64,000 nt of DNA, taken from Aquirufa nivalisilvae (lineage in GTDB: Bacteria; Bacteroidota; Bacteroidia; Cytophagales; Spirosomataceae). Of the stretch, positions 35,460-44,398 are shown in pieces; positions within the stretch are counted from its first letter, which is position 1; each line of letters begins with the position of its first letter. The stretch spans positions 434,001 through 498,000 of the forward strand of contig NZ_SEWX01000005.1 in assembly GCF_004307455.1 (NCBI RefSeq), given 5' to 3'. The notes under the pieces are model-generated. The model was not told where the DNA came from and did not search any database. It saw only the letters and a program-made list of their open reading frames with translations. Both the position numbers and the translations under genes were made by a program.

Positions 35460-36727
35460 GTTTTCTGCTTTTTCTTTTTGGCAGAAGGGAATAAGATATT
35501 GTTTAATATTAATCTATATCCTGCTGAATTTTTGTGAAGACTTAAATCGGTATGTTCTTCATTAACAAAATGTTGGTAATCTTCTGGATCATGACCTCCT
35601 AAAAAAGCGAAAAATCCTTTTCCTACTTGTCCATACAAGTATTTCACTTCCTTTAAACTTTCATTTTCGGCTAAAATAGTTACTTCTGATTTAACTGTTG
35701 AACTTGCAAAGCCAGTGGTTTGCCCCATAAATCCGTGAATAACTTGCTGGTGGTTTTGCGTTAACATACAGGGTATCATATCTGATTTAGCAGAAAACTC
35801 ATTGAGTTCAAAAAAATCATTCTCCTCTGCAATAGGCCTTTGAGTATAATTGGGAGCCGAATCAATGGTGGAAAATTCGTTTACTCGATAATTAAGAATT
35901 AAGGAGAAATCTTTAAAAGCAACGGTATTTTTAAAATTCAAATTATCAGCGCTAATATTGGACGATGTGGCATCTCCATCGTAAAATGCAGGAACAGCAT
36001 CCATTCCCAAAGTTGCTAAAGCAATATCAAATGTATCCGTAGCAGTACACATAGCAAATAGATATCCGCCACCTAACATAAAGTCCTTAATCATGGATGC
36101 CACTTTTCCTTTCATTTGAGAAACTTTTGAAAAACCATTTTTCTTAGCCATCTGCTGGTCTTCCTGCAATTGCAATTGATACCAAACTTGATCTTTTTGA
36201 GTAAACATCTTACCCATTTGTCCGGTAAAATCTTCATGGTGCAAATGCACCCAATCGTATTTAGCCAAATTACCATCTAGCACATCTTGATCATAAATCG
36301 TCTCAAAGGGTATTTCAGCGTAGGTGAGGGCCAATGAAACGGCATCATCCCATGGAGAGGCCGATTTGGGAGAATAAAGTGCTATTTTAGGAACCTTTTG
36401 CAAGGTAGCTTGTTCCATATTTGAACTTTCAGAATTGACTTCAGCTAAAATTTGATTAGCTGATTGATCTGAGATAATTTGATATGAAATGCCTTTACTT
36501 AATAGATCTTTTGAAAAACTAGGATAATATTCCATCAGAAAAGATCCTCCTTTGTAATTCAAAAGCCAAGAAACTTTAGCATCTTCTCCTTGCAAGACCT
36601 TGTAGGTAAAACCATAGGCTTTTAAATGGTTTGTTTGGCTCTCATCCATAGGAATCAATAGCTTATTCGCTAGTATAGAGCTGAATGAAGAACAAAAAAT
36701 GATTAATGGAAGAATTAGCCCTTTCAT
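35456..36727 (-). CDS. Exported amidotransferase-like protein, often named 'asparagine synthetase B'
   Basis: A 423-residue protein with an N-terminal signal peptide (MKGLILPLIIFCSSFSSILA), followed by NKLLIPMDESQTNHLKAYG and WLLNYKGGSFLMEYYP. The middle contains KIALYSPKSASPWDDAVSLA, DWVHLHHEDFTGQMG and GGGYLFAMCTATDTFDIA. The last has a small-x-C-x-small turn like the nucleophile elbow of class I glutamine amidotransferase folds. From memory, Bacteroidota homologues carry the label asparagine synthetase B, but the class II Cys2 domain and the ATP-pyrophosphatase domain of AsnB are absent, and the protein is predicted to be outside the cytoplasm. The true activity is unknown. Confidence 0.7.
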   Translation of the reverse strand: MKGLILPLIIFCSSFSSILANKLLIPMDESQTNHLKAYGFTYKVLQGEDAKVSWLLNYKGGSFLMEYYPSFSKDLLSKGISYQIISDQSANQILAEVNSESSNMEQATLQKVPKIALYSPKSASPWDDAVSLALTYAEIPFETIYDQDVLDGNLAKYDWVHLHHEDFTGQMGKMFTQKDQVWYQLQLQEDQQMAKKNGFSKVSQMKGKVASMIKDFMLGGGYLFAMCTATDTFDIALATLGMDAVPAFYDGDATSSNISADNLNFKNTVAFKDFSLILNYRVNEFSTIDSAPNYTQRPIAEENDFFELNEFSAKSDMIPCMLTQNHQQVIHGFMGQTTGFASSTVKSEVTILAENESLKEVKYLYGQVGKGFFAFLGGHDPEDYQHFVNEEHTDLSLHKNSAGYRLILNNILFPSAKKKKQKT

Positions 36728-36792
36728 TGGTTTCTTAAGACGTAAATTATCTAATAAATTGCAAGGTAAAATTTAAACGGTAGGAGAACAAC

Positions 36793-38031
36793 ATGAATCT
36801 TAAGGAAAACGTATTTGAAGGATTAAGATCGATCAAAGGTAATTTACTTAGAACGGTTTTAACGGCCTTAATCATTTCGCTTGGAATTACGTCTTTAGTT
36901 GGAATTTTAACTGCCATAGATGGTATTCAGAGCTCTGTAGATAATTCATTTTCGGGTTTAGGGGCTAATTCCTTTGACATCAGAAATCGTCCTGCTATGC
37001 AAATAAGAAGAGAAGGTCAAAGAGAAAAAAGATTTAAAAATATTGATTACCGTCAAGCTAGTCGATATAAGACTTTATTTAGTTCCAAAGGAAAAGTATC
37101 CTTAAAAACGAATGTAAATTTCAATGCTATAGCTAAACATGCTTCTAAAAAGACCAATCCCAATACTCGCTTAGTAGGAATAGATGATAATTTCATGGAG
37201 CTGAAAGGTTACAAAGTTGGTCTGGGTAGAAATTTTTCCACCCATGAGTTTCAGCACGCTAATAATGTATGTTTGTTAGGTGTTGATGTCATTGATCAGT
37301 TGTATGAAAAAGAAAACCCAGTCAATTCTGAAATCATTGTCAGTGGACAAAAACTAAAAGTAGTTGGTATTCTAGAGAAAAAAGGAAGCATGATGGGTGG
37401 GGGAGATGATCGTGTGATCATGGTACCTTTAGAAACAGGCAGGAAAATGGCCGTAGGTAGAAATTTGACCTTTGATATTACTACTTCTTCTACCAAAGTT
37501 AAAAATCTAGATGATTTTATGGAGGAAGCTAGAGGGGCCATGCGTAAAGTTAGAATGGATCCCATCGGCGCTGAAGATTCTTTTTCCATTGATCGCTCAG
37601 ATTCAATTGCCAAAAGCTTTGAAAATATTACTTCTTCCTTACGTATTGGGGGCTTTGTCATTGGCTTTATTACCTTATTAGGAGCAGCAATCGCCTTGAT
37701 GAATATTATGATGGTATCGGTAACAGAAAGAACGAGAGAAATAGGTATTCGTAAATCATTAGGAGCGACACCTTTTAGAATCTTGCAACAATTCTTGATA
37801 GAAGCCATTGTTATCTGTTTATTAGGAGGTTTAGGAGGAATTGTATTAGCAATACCCATTGGAAACCTCATTGCTCAAGGCATTAGCTCTGGTAGTGCTA
37901 GCTTTATTATACCCTGGGTTTGGATGATTACGGGTATCATTGTTTGTATTTTAGTTGGCTTATTTTCAGGAATTTACCCTGCATTTAAGGCTTCTAAATT
38001 AGACCCTGTAGATGCTCTACGCTACGAATAA
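36793..38031 (+). CDS. MacB-like ABC transporter permease
   Basis: A 412-residue permease with one N-terminal membrane segment after an amphipathic start (LKENVFEGLRSIKGNLLRTV), a periplasmic MacB core domain (about 45-270) and three C-terminal segments. Conserved are MVSVTERTREIGIRKSLGAT (about 305-324) and SGIYPAFKASKLDPVDALRY at the C-terminus, the standard FtsX/MacB ending. The ATPase partner is not adjacent; a lone ATPase gene lies at 39711 on the same strand, beyond tRNA-Leu and the kinase gene. The substrate is unknown. Confidence 0.9.
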   Translation: MNLKENVFEGLRSIKGNLLRTVLTALIISLGITSLVGILTAIDGIQSSVDNSFSGLGANSFDIRNRPAMQIRREGQREKRFKNIDYRQASRYKTLFSSKGKVSLKTNVNFNAIAKHASKKTNPNTRLVGIDDNFMELKGYKVGLGRNFSTHEFQHANNVCLLGVDVIDQLYEKENPVNSEIIVSGQKLKVVGILEKKGSMMGGGDDRVIMVPLETGRKMAVGRNLTFDITTSSTKVKNLDDFMEEARGAMRKVRMDPIGAEDSFSIDRSDSIAKSFENITSSLRIGGFVIGFITLLGAAIALMNIMMVSVTERTREIGIRKSLGATPFRILQQFLIEAIVICLLGGLGGIVLAIPIGNLIAQGISSGSASFIIPWVWMITGIIVCILVGLFSGIYPAFKASKLDPVDALRYE

Positions 38032-38054
38032 TTAAGAAATTATTAAATAGGTAC

Positions 38055-38085
38055 TTGATTAATCGAAGGATTTGAAGTACTTTTG
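38055..38085 (+). promoter_or_regulatory. tRNA-Leu promoter
   Basis: TTG (38055-38057) and TACTTTTG (38078-38085), spaced by 20 bases, fit the Bacteroidota -33 and -7 elements. The -7 box ends 17 bases before the tRNA, exactly as for tRNA-Ser at 9420. This is the cleanest core promoter in the window. Confidence 0.7.
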
Positions 38086-38102
38086 TGTCGCAATTAAGAA
38101 TT

Positions 38103-38186
38103 GCCCAGATGGCGGAATTGGTAGACGCGCTGGTCTCAAACACCCGTGGGTGCAAGCCCGTGCCGGTTCGACTCCGGCTCTGGGTA
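38103..38186 (+). tRNA. tRNA-Leu (anticodon CAA)
   Basis: An 84-base class II tRNA. Acceptor GCCCAGA pairs with TCTGGGT, leaving a G-T pair at the end. The D arm contains GGAATTGGTAGA. The anticodon loop CTCAAAC gives CAA (38137-38139). The variable arm is GGGT-GCAA-GCCC and the T arm is GCCGG-TTCGACT-CCGGC. The second pair of the anticodon stem is a T-C mismatch (38131 with 38145). The discriminator is A, as required for leucine. CCA is not encoded. Confidence 0.95.
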
Positions 38187-38188
38187 CA

Positions 38189-38220
38189 AGCCTCCTGAAA
38201 TTCAGGAGGCTTTTACTTTT
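38189..38220 (+). terminator. Intrinsic terminator after tRNA-Leu
   Basis: GCCTCCTGAA and TTCAGGAGGC form a 10-base perfect stem (38190-38210) followed by TTTTACTTTT. The stem also lies directly beyond the xylulokinase-like stop codon on the other strand, where it is followed by a poorer T run, so it may work in both directions. Confidence 0.9.
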
Positions 38221-39696
38221 TTAAGCGGGCAAGTAATTTTTCCAATTATGATATGCCTGCACTGTTTCTTCAGTAAATTTCAAATCAGGTTCTATAGTCT
38301 TACGAATTTTCAATTGTGACACAGCTTCTTTGGGCGAGTTAAAGTATCCAATGCCAATTCCTGCTCCCAATGCTGCCCCCATAGCACCATCTGAATCCAT
38401 TAAATCAACCGATATTTGAGTAGCATTGACTATACTCTGACTAAATACAGGACTTAAATACATATTGGCTAACCCAGCTTTTAATCGCTGTGGAGTAATT
38501 CCTACCTTATCCAATAATTCGATTCCATAAACTAAAGAGAAAGCTATGCCTTCTTGTACGGACCTAGAAATCTCTGCTGATTGATGACGGTTTAAATCTA
38601 AATGTTGGAAACTTGCTCCTATGACACGATTTTGAAATATTCGTTCTGCACCATTCCCAAAAGGCATAACAATTAAGCCTTTAGCACCAATTTCTGATTG
38701 TGAAGCTAAATCATTCATTTGTTGGTATGAACTTGAGCTAAAAAAGTTTTGCTTCAACCATCGGTTCATAATTCCTGTTCCATTGATACACATCAACACA
38801 CCAATTCTTCTAAGCGATTCTTGATAATTTACATGAGCAAATGAATTGACCCGATTTCCTTGGTCATATTTTAATTCATCACTTACACCATATACTACTC
38901 CTGATGTTCCAGCTGTAGTTGCAATTTCTCCTGGTTCTAAGACTCCTAATGACAAAGCATTGTTAGGTTGATCTCCTGCTTTGTATGTCACCTTAACGTA
39001 CTCGTTCAATCCTAAACTCGTTGCAATTTGGGGTAAGATTTGACCATGATCTGAAAAAACAGGTTGAATGGTTGGAAATAAATCCTCAGAAAACCCAAAA
39101 TGAGTTAACAATTCAGTCGAAATTCTATTTTCCTTAAAATCCCAAAAAATACCTTCCGATAAAGAAGATGGAGTACAAGTTAGATTTCCTGTTAATTGAG
39201 CTCCAATATAATCACCCGGTAAAACAACATGCTTTATTTTTTCAAATATCTCCGGTTGATTAACTTTTACCCAAGCTAATTTTGATGCAGTAAAATTACC
39301 CGGAGAATTTAATAAATGTGATTGACAATAAGCCTCACCAAGAGCAGAAGCAGCTTTTTCACCTAAAGCACCTGCTCGGGAATCACACCAAATAATGGAT
39401 GGCCTTAGTACTTGCAAATCTTTGTCCAAAACAACCAAACCGTGCATTTGGTACGAAATACCAATGGCATGAATGTCCAATGGATTATAAGTTCCCGAGG
39501 CATTTCCCTTTAAAAGGGCCTGTTGGGTACAATACCACCAATGAGCAGGATCCTGTTCAGCAAAGCCAGGTTGGGGTGAATATATTTCATTTTCTGTCTC
39601 TGGATAAGAGCAAGAAAAAAGAACTGTTTGCTTAGCAGCATCAACAATACTAACTTTAATCGAAGATGTGCCTACATCAATTCCACACAGTAGCAT
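38221..39696 (-). CDS. xylB: FGGY-family carbohydrate kinase, xylulokinase-like
   Basis: A 491-residue sugar kinase of the ASKHA fold. The N-terminal phosphate loop is GIDVGTSSIKVSIVD. IGISYQMHGLVVLDKDLQVL and SIIWCDSRAG are the sugar-binding segments characteristic of xylulokinases. The C-terminal adenosine motif is around DSDGAMGAALGAGIGIGYF. It would phosphorylate D-xylulose to xylulose 5-phosphate, feeding the pentose phosphate pathway that also includes rpe at 58087. No xylose isomerase or transporter gene is near, so the substrate (xylulose or a related ketose) is inferred. It is divergent from the ABC ATPase gene. Confidence 0.85.
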   Translation of the reverse strand: MLLCGIDVGTSSIKVSIVDAAKQTVLFSCSYPETENEIYSPQPGFAEQDPAHWWYCTQQALLKGNASGTYNPLDIHAIGISYQMHGLVVLDKDLQVLRPSIIWCDSRAGALGEKAASALGEAYCQSHLLNSPGNFTASKLAWVKVNQPEIFEKIKHVVLPGDYIGAQLTGNLTCTPSSLSEGIFWDFKENRISTELLTHFGFSEDLFPTIQPVFSDHGQILPQIATSLGLNEYVKVTYKAGDQPNNALSLGVLEPGEIATTAGTSGVVYGVSDELKYDQGNRVNSFAHVNYQESLRRIGVLMCINGTGIMNRWLKQNFFSSSSYQQMNDLASQSEIGAKGLIVMPFGNGAERIFQNRVIGASFQHLDLNRHQSAEISRSVQEGIAFSLVYGIELLDKVGITPQRLKAGLANMYLSPVFSQSIVNATQISVDLMDSDGAMGAALGAGIGIGYFNSPKEAVSQLKIRKTIEPDLKFTEETVQAYHNWKNYLPA

Positions 39697-39710
39697 AAAA
39701 AGTCATTTAA

Positions 39711-40460
39711 ATGTTAGAGATTCAAATTAATCACCACCAAGTTACAAGTCATTTTGCTTTAAACCATATACATTTTCAAGTAAAAGCGGGTGAAATATTT
39801 GCTCTCATCGGGAAAAGTGGTTCAGGAAAGAGTACTATTGCTAACATTGTCGTTGGACAAACCATTCAACCAGGTGCTTCCATTCTAGTTAATGGTAAAG
39901 AATTAAACACCCAAATGGATCGTTTGATCAAGGTATTTAAAGAAGTTGGTTATGTACCTCAAAACCTGCATTTAATGCCGCACCATACGGTGGAGGAATA
40001 CCTTCGTCGTCTAGGTCAAAAAATGACTAGTCAAGATTTAGAAAAATTCATTCAGAAAAATTTAAGAAGATTTCGACTTAAATCTGTTAAAAACACAAAA
40101 ATCCAACATCTTTCTGGAGGAGAAAGGCAAAAATTGGCCTTATTAGAAGCCATCAGCAAGCCAATTGAATTATTGGTTTTAGACGAACCCTTTAGTCAAC
40201 TTGATACCGAGCAAAAATTGGAATTTTCTGAAATTTTCAAGCAGGTGGTGGAAGAAGAAAAAATACCCTGTCTGCTTATCAGTCATGATTTAGTAGACAT
40301 ATTAAGTCTAAGTCAGCAAGTCGGAATATTACATCAAGGTAAATTGATATTTCAGGGTGATTGGGTAAAATTCAAAAAATCCCAAAATAAGCATGTCCTT
40401 AAATTGCAACAAGCCATGAGGGTTTGGAAGGAAAAAATAGATACATTATTTAAAGTTTGA
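39711..40460 (+). CDS. Stand-alone ABC transporter ATP-binding protein
   Basis: A 249-residue ATPase with Walker A GKSGSGKSTIANI, signature LSGGERQKLALLE, Walker B LLVLDEPFSQLD and switch histidine in LLISHD. The D-loop is normal, so it should be active. No permease gene adjoins it: the flanking genes are the divergent kinase and convergent tatD (15-base overlap). The MacB-like permease at 36793, 3 kb upstream on the same strand, is the only unpaired permease nearby of a compatible type apart from the FtsX-like gene at 21084. A pairing with it is only a guess. Confidence 0.88.
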   Translation: MLEIQINHHQVTSHFALNHIHFQVKAGEIFALIGKSGSGKSTIANIVVGQTIQPGASILVNGKELNTQMDRLIKVFKEVGYVPQNLHLMPHHTVEEYLRRLGQKMTSQDLEKFIQKNLRRFRLKSVKNTKIQHLSGGERQKLALLEAISKPIELLVLDEPFSQLDTEQKLEFSEIFKQVVEEEKIPCLLISHDLVDILSLSQQVGILHQGKLIFQGDWVKFKKSQNKHVLKLQQAMRVWKEKIDTLFKV

Positions 40461-41219
40461 ATAAGCTTTCAAAGCCTGCGCATTTTGCGTGGTTATTTGA
40501 ATTACTTCTGCCAAAGGCATTTCTCTATAATCTGCTAATTTTTGAGCAATTAAGCCTAAGTAGGCAGGGGAGTTAGGTTTTCCTCGATGAGGTACAGGAC
40601 TTAAATAGGGAGCATCTGTTTCTAAAACCAATTGGGATAGTGGAACATCTTGAATATCGTGGTGGAGATTAGCATTTTTATACGTTAAAACACCTCCAAT
40701 TCCCAAAGTATAACCTAAATCAACCAAGGTATTAGCTTCTCGAGCATCCCCAGAGAAACAATGAATAATACCTGTTAACTCTTTGAATTCTTTCTTTTTA
40801 AGTATAGCCAGTAAATCGGCATAGGCTTTTCTGCAATGAACATCGATCCACAAATGATGCGCCAACGCCCAATGACATTGCATTTCGAAAGCTGCAATTT
40901 GTTGAGATTTGAAACTAACATCCCAATAATAGTCTAAACCAATTTCACCAATAGCTAGTACTTTTTTACTTTGTAGTTCTTGTTCAAAAAATGTCAATTG
41001 CTGTAAATAATCTTCTTTGACATAGGTTGGGTGTAAACCAATCATCGGCTTACAAAATGACGTATTTGCTTGATACAAGCTCCATAGAGCTGACCATGAT
41101 TCTTGATCGCAATTAGGCAACCATACTTCCGCAATACCTGCCATTTTCATTTCGTTGTATTGAACATCCCATTGCTGTGTAAAATGCTCATCATATAAAT
41201 GTGCGTGGGTATCTATCAT
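40446..41219 (-). CDS. TatD-family metal-dependent hydrolase
   Basis: A 257-residue TIM-barrel deoxyribonuclease-like hydrolase. Metal ligands are in MIDTHAHLYDEHF (HxH), GEIGLDYYWD (Glu), HCRKAYADL, GIIHCFSGDA and VLETDAPYLSP (Asp). The C-terminal EVIQITTQNAQALK is the usual family ending. TatD enzymes have 3'-5' DNase activity and are linked to DNA repair and D-aminoacyl-tRNA quality control. Its start overlaps the deacetylase stop as ATGA, so the two are co-translated. Confidence 0.95.
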   Translation of the reverse strand: MIDTHAHLYDEHFTQQWDVQYNEMKMAGIAEVWLPNCDQESWSALWSLYQANTSFCKPMIGLHPTYVKEDYLQQLTFFEQELQSKKVLAIGEIGLDYYWDVSFKSQQIAAFEMQCHWALAHHLWIDVHCRKAYADLLAILKKKEFKELTGIIHCFSGDAREANTLVDLGYTLGIGGVLTYKNANLHHDIQDVPLSQLVLETDAPYLSPVPHRGKPNSPAYLGLIAQKLADYREMPLAEVIQITTQNAQALKAYSNFK

Positions 41220-41845
41220 AGGGCGGATAATTGGAAGCCATTGTCATAACAATAGGCTAAAAATTCTGGTAAAATTACTTTTAAATGAGGAAATGCTTTT
41301 TGGCTATCATGAAAAACAATGATCGAACCAGCTTGAATATTCTTTAGGCAATTTCTAGTTATAGATGTATGAGATAAAGTCGAATTATAATCTCCAGTTA
41401 ACAAAGACCACATGAAAATAGGTCCTAAATTGGCTGCATTTTTAATGATTGCCCGATTAACTCGACCATAAGGGGGTCTAAAACCTACACTAGGTATATC
41501 TAAGTCTAGAAAAACCTCATCACATGCTTGCTTATTAATGCGATAATCATCCTCTGATACTTTCCAAGCATTGAGATGGTTCATGGTATGATTACCTAAA
41601 CTATGTCCTGCGGCATGAGCTGTCAGTGCTAAATCAGGAAATAAGCGCATATTTTTACCAATGCAAAAAAAAGTGGCTTTTGCCTGATATTTATCTAACT
41701 CTTCTAAAACAAAATTGGTAATTTCAGGACTAGGTCCATCATCAAAAGTGAAATACACTTGATTTTCTTTGGCATCTGCTTTTTTATCCCAAATCAAACT
41801 AGGAAAAATAGCTGGCACCAAAGAAGGTAAACGATGAATGAACAT
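41216..41845 (-). CDS. Polysaccharide deacetylase (CE4 family)
   Basis: A 209-residue NodB-homology deacetylase. Motif 1 is YFTFDDGPSPEITNFV with the catalytic aspartate, motif 2 SLGNHTMNHLNAW supplies the zinc histidines, and motif 3 is GFRPPYGRVN. Later motifs are IFMWSLLTGDYN and SIIVFHDSQKA. It removes acetyl groups from GlcNAc polymers such as peptidoglycan or a surface glycan. A clear signal peptide is missing. ATG 41845 is preferred over TTG 41860; the two differ by five residues. It is divergent from ruvC. Confidence 0.93.
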   Translation of the reverse strand: MFIHRLPSLVPAIFPSLIWDKKADAKENQVYFTFDDGPSPEITNFVLEELDKYQAKATFFCIGKNMRLFPDLALTAHAAGHSLGNHTMNHLNAWKVSEDDYRINKQACDEVFLDLDIPSVGFRPPYGRVNRAIIKNAANLGPIFMWSLLTGDYNSTLSHTSITRNCLKNIQAGSIIVFHDSQKAFPHLKVILPEFLAYCYDNGFQLSAL

Positions 41846-41865
41846 ATATTTCAGATCCAATATTC

Positions 41866-42438
41866 ATGCAAATTACTAGTTCAGGTGCAGAAAAAATAAT
41901 TTTAGGTATTGACCCCGGTACCCGCTTTTTGGGATATGGATTATTAAAAGTAGATAAAGCCAAAGTAACAGTCTTACAATATGGTGTTTTGAATCTGACT
42001 AAATACACGACTCAGGGGGCTAAATTTCTAAAAATACATGAACGTGTATTGGGAATCATTGAAGAATTTTTACCTGACGAAATAGCTATTGAATCCCCAT
42101 TTTTTGGAAAAAATATTCAATCCATGTTGAAATTAGGCCGTGTTCAAGGCATGGTTATGTCCTTGGCATTTTCTAAGGGAATTCCCATTGTGGAGTATGA
42201 ACCTAAAAAAATCAAGCAATCGGTAACGGGCAACGGTAATGCATCCAAAGAACAAGTGGCCAAAATGGTCGAGGTAATAACAGGCATCAAATTGGATACC
42301 AAATTATTTGATGCAACTGACGCATTAGGTATTGCCATTTGCCATCATTTCCATCAAAATAATATTTCTTCTTCTGTCAAAGGTACTAAAAAGGGCTGGG
42401 GGGCCTTTGTCTCTGAAAACCCAGAAAGAATTAAATAA
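41866..42438 (+). CDS. ruvC: Holliday junction resolvase
   Basis: A 190-residue RuvC that cuts Holliday junctions during homologous recombination. The first catalytic aspartate is Asp16 in ILGIDPGTRFLGYGLL. The second acidic residue is in IAIESPFFGKNIQSMLKLG and the last pair in DATDALGIAICHHFH. GNGNASKEQVAKMV is the conserved DNA-facing segment. The product is slightly longer than E. coli RuvC because of an N-terminal extension. ruvA and ruvB are not in the window. It overlaps the convergent DUF255 gene by 8 bases. Confidence 0.96.
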   Translation: MQITSSGAEKIILGIDPGTRFLGYGLLKVDKAKVTVLQYGVLNLTKYTTQGAKFLKIHERVLGIIEEFLPDEIAIESPFFGKNIQSMLKLGRVQGMVMSLAFSKGIPIVEYEPKKIKQSVTGNGNASKEQVAKMVEVITGIKLDTKLFDATDALGIAICHHFHQNNISSSVKGTKKGWGAFVSENPERIK

Positions 42439-44380
42439 GCTCTCTCCATTGTTCATGTAGTTCCTCGATGGTACTAACAGGTGCTAGACAATGGTTTCCG
42501 ACGCAAACTAAAAAATGCTTGTTTGAAGGCAAATTATCCACAGGAATCAGGGTGCAATTTAATGCGATTAAAGAATCCAATATTCCATGTTCCAAAACAA
42601 AAGAATGATTGAATTTGACCTGAGCTTGAGGGTTTTCAAACCATTGAGAATAAATGCGGAGCCAGTTGGAGAAATAAGCAGGATTAGCCTGAGCCTTCGA
42701 CATAACAGTTTCAAGCATTTGTTGGGCTCGCATAGTACATTCAACCTGTGATTGAATCAATCCTAACCAAAGTAATGATTCGCAAAGCATGGAATTAGAG
42801 GAAGGACATACTGAATCGGTAAATTCAACTTTGTCTGCAATTAGTTCCTGCGCTTTATTTTGAGCATAATTATATAAAGCAAATCCTTCTTCTTTTGATT
42901 CAAATATTTCCGTTGCTTTCTCCACAAGGCGATTAGCTAAATTCAGGTATTTTTTATCAAATGTTACTAAATACAATTGAATATATGCTAAAGCAGTTGC
43001 TGCATAATCATCTAAAAAGCCATCAATGGGATGACCAGAATAGGAGGCCTGATGCAAACAAGTTCCGTCAGATTTTAATAAGTGTTTTTCAATGGCATCT
43101 GCTAAGTCCAATGCATCTTGTTTAATTTCTGCTGAATGAAGAGACTGATAGGCAGTAACCAAGCCAGATAAAACATAAGCATTCCAAGCTAAAATTTGCT
43201 TGGTATCAGTTTCTGGTCTAATTCTAGTTTTTCTTTCGGCTGCCAATGCGGCCAATTCATCTTTAAATTGATCATTAAGAATAACCTCTTTTTTGAATAA
43301 AATATTTCGACTGTCTTCCCAATTACCGTTGGGTAAAATACTATAGGATCGATAAAATTCAGGATGGGTAAGAGAAGGAATAATCCGATTAACTTCTTCA
43401 AAATGCCAAGTATAAAATAATCCTTCAACACCTTCACTATCAGCATCTAAGGAAGCATAATACAAGCCATTTTCTGCCAGCAATTCCGACTTTAAAAATT
43501 GAATTGTTTGAATTATTACTTCCGAATAAAGTGGATTTTTAGTGCGTCCATATGCTTTGGCATAGGCTTCCAACAACTGCCCATTATCATAAAGCATTTT
43601 TTCAAAATGTGGAGCAAACCACTCTGAATCAACGGAATAACGAGAAAAACCACCCGCTATTTGATCAAATATTCCTCCTTGGGCCATTCTATTCAGTTGG
43701 GTTTCAGAAACCTTATAGGCATTGGTTTGTTGAGCTAATGGAGCAGGAACAGACTCTATCAATTTTAATAAGGAAGGCAAAGGAAATTTGGGTGCTTTAT
43801 TCATGCCACCAAAAACTGGATCCATATTTCCTACTATAACTTTCAAACTCATGGGGATAAAGCTAGGACTAGCTTCTAAATCCATTATTTGAAATAAAGA
43901 AGCATGATCTGAAATTGAATTGGCGAATCCCTCAGCTGAAGCTTCTAATTCTGCACGATGTTCTTGAAAGGCGTTTTGCACAGAGCTCAAGATATTCATC
44001 CATTTCATTTTGGGGAAATATGTTCCTCCGTAAAATGGTTTTTGAGAAGGCATTAAAAATACATTCAATGGCCAACCACCCGATAAACCCATTTGTTGAA
44101 TAGCATCCATGTAGATCATGTCCACATCTGGTCTTTCTTCTCGATCTACCTTAATATTGATAAAATGTTTGTTCATTAAATCAGCCACTTCTTGATTTTC
44201 AAAGCATTCTTTCTCCATCACATGGCACCAATGACAAGCTGCATATCCAATACTAACCAAAATTAACTTATCCTCGTCTTTAGCTTGCTGAAGCGCTTCC
44301 TGACCCCATGGCTGCCAGTGAACAGGATTGTGTTGGTGCTGCAATAAATAGGGACTAACTTGGTGTTGAAGCTTGTTCAT
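42431..44380 (-). CDS. DUF255 thioredoxin-fold / six-hairpin protein (YyaL, SSP411 type)
   Basis: A 649-residue cytoplasmic protein. Residues 1-165 are the DUF255 thioredoxin-like domain: SPYLLQHQHNPVHWQPWG, then GYAACHWCHVMEKECFEN with the CxxC at Cys49/Cys52, and IKVDREERPDVDMIYMDA. The remainder is an (alpha/alpha) barrel resembling N-acylglucosamine epimerase-type folds, with GGIFDQIAGGFSRYSVDSEW, PHFEKMLYDN and SLDADSEGVEGLFY. Homologues occur from bacteria to man with no settled reaction. It is divergent from the FAD dehydrogenase, sharing a palindromic promoter region. Confidence 0.93.
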   Translation of the reverse strand: MNKLQHQVSPYLLQHQHNPVHWQPWGQEALQQAKDEDKLILVSIGYAACHWCHVMEKECFENQEVADLMNKHFINIKVDREERPDVDMIYMDAIQQMGLSGGWPLNVFLMPSQKPFYGGTYFPKMKWMNILSSVQNAFQEHRAELEASAEGFANSISDHASLFQIMDLEASPSFIPMSLKVIVGNMDPVFGGMNKAPKFPLPSLLKLIESVPAPLAQQTNAYKVSETQLNRMAQGGIFDQIAGGFSRYSVDSEWFAPHFEKMLYDNGQLLEAYAKAYGRTKNPLYSEVIIQTIQFLKSELLAENGLYYASLDADSEGVEGLFYTWHFEEVNRIIPSLTHPEFYRSYSILPNGNWEDSRNILFKKEVILNDQFKDELAALAAERKTRIRPETDTKQILAWNAYVLSGLVTAYQSLHSAEIKQDALDLADAIEKHLLKSDGTCLHQASYSGHPIDGFLDDYAATALAYIQLYLVTFDKKYLNLANRLVEKATEIFESKEEGFALYNYAQNKAQELIADKVEFTDSVCPSSNSMLCESLLWLGLIQSQVECTMRAQQMLETVMSKAQANPAYFSNWLRIYSQWFENPQAQVKFNHSFVLEHGILDSLIALNCTLIPVDNLPSNKHFLVCVGNHCLAPVSTIEELHEQWRELI

Positions 44381-44398
44381 TAAAAGAGATGATTTTAG

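Noticed and set aside
35456-36727. Calling this gene a true asparagine synthetase (asnB)
   Set aside because: No Cys2 glutaminase domain, no ATP-pyrophosphatase SGGxDS motif, and an N-terminal signal peptide.
37296-37871. Leftward 191-codon open frame
   Set aside because: It lies wholly inside the MacB-like permease gene on the other strand; its composition reads as a complement of membrane-protein codons and shows no motif.
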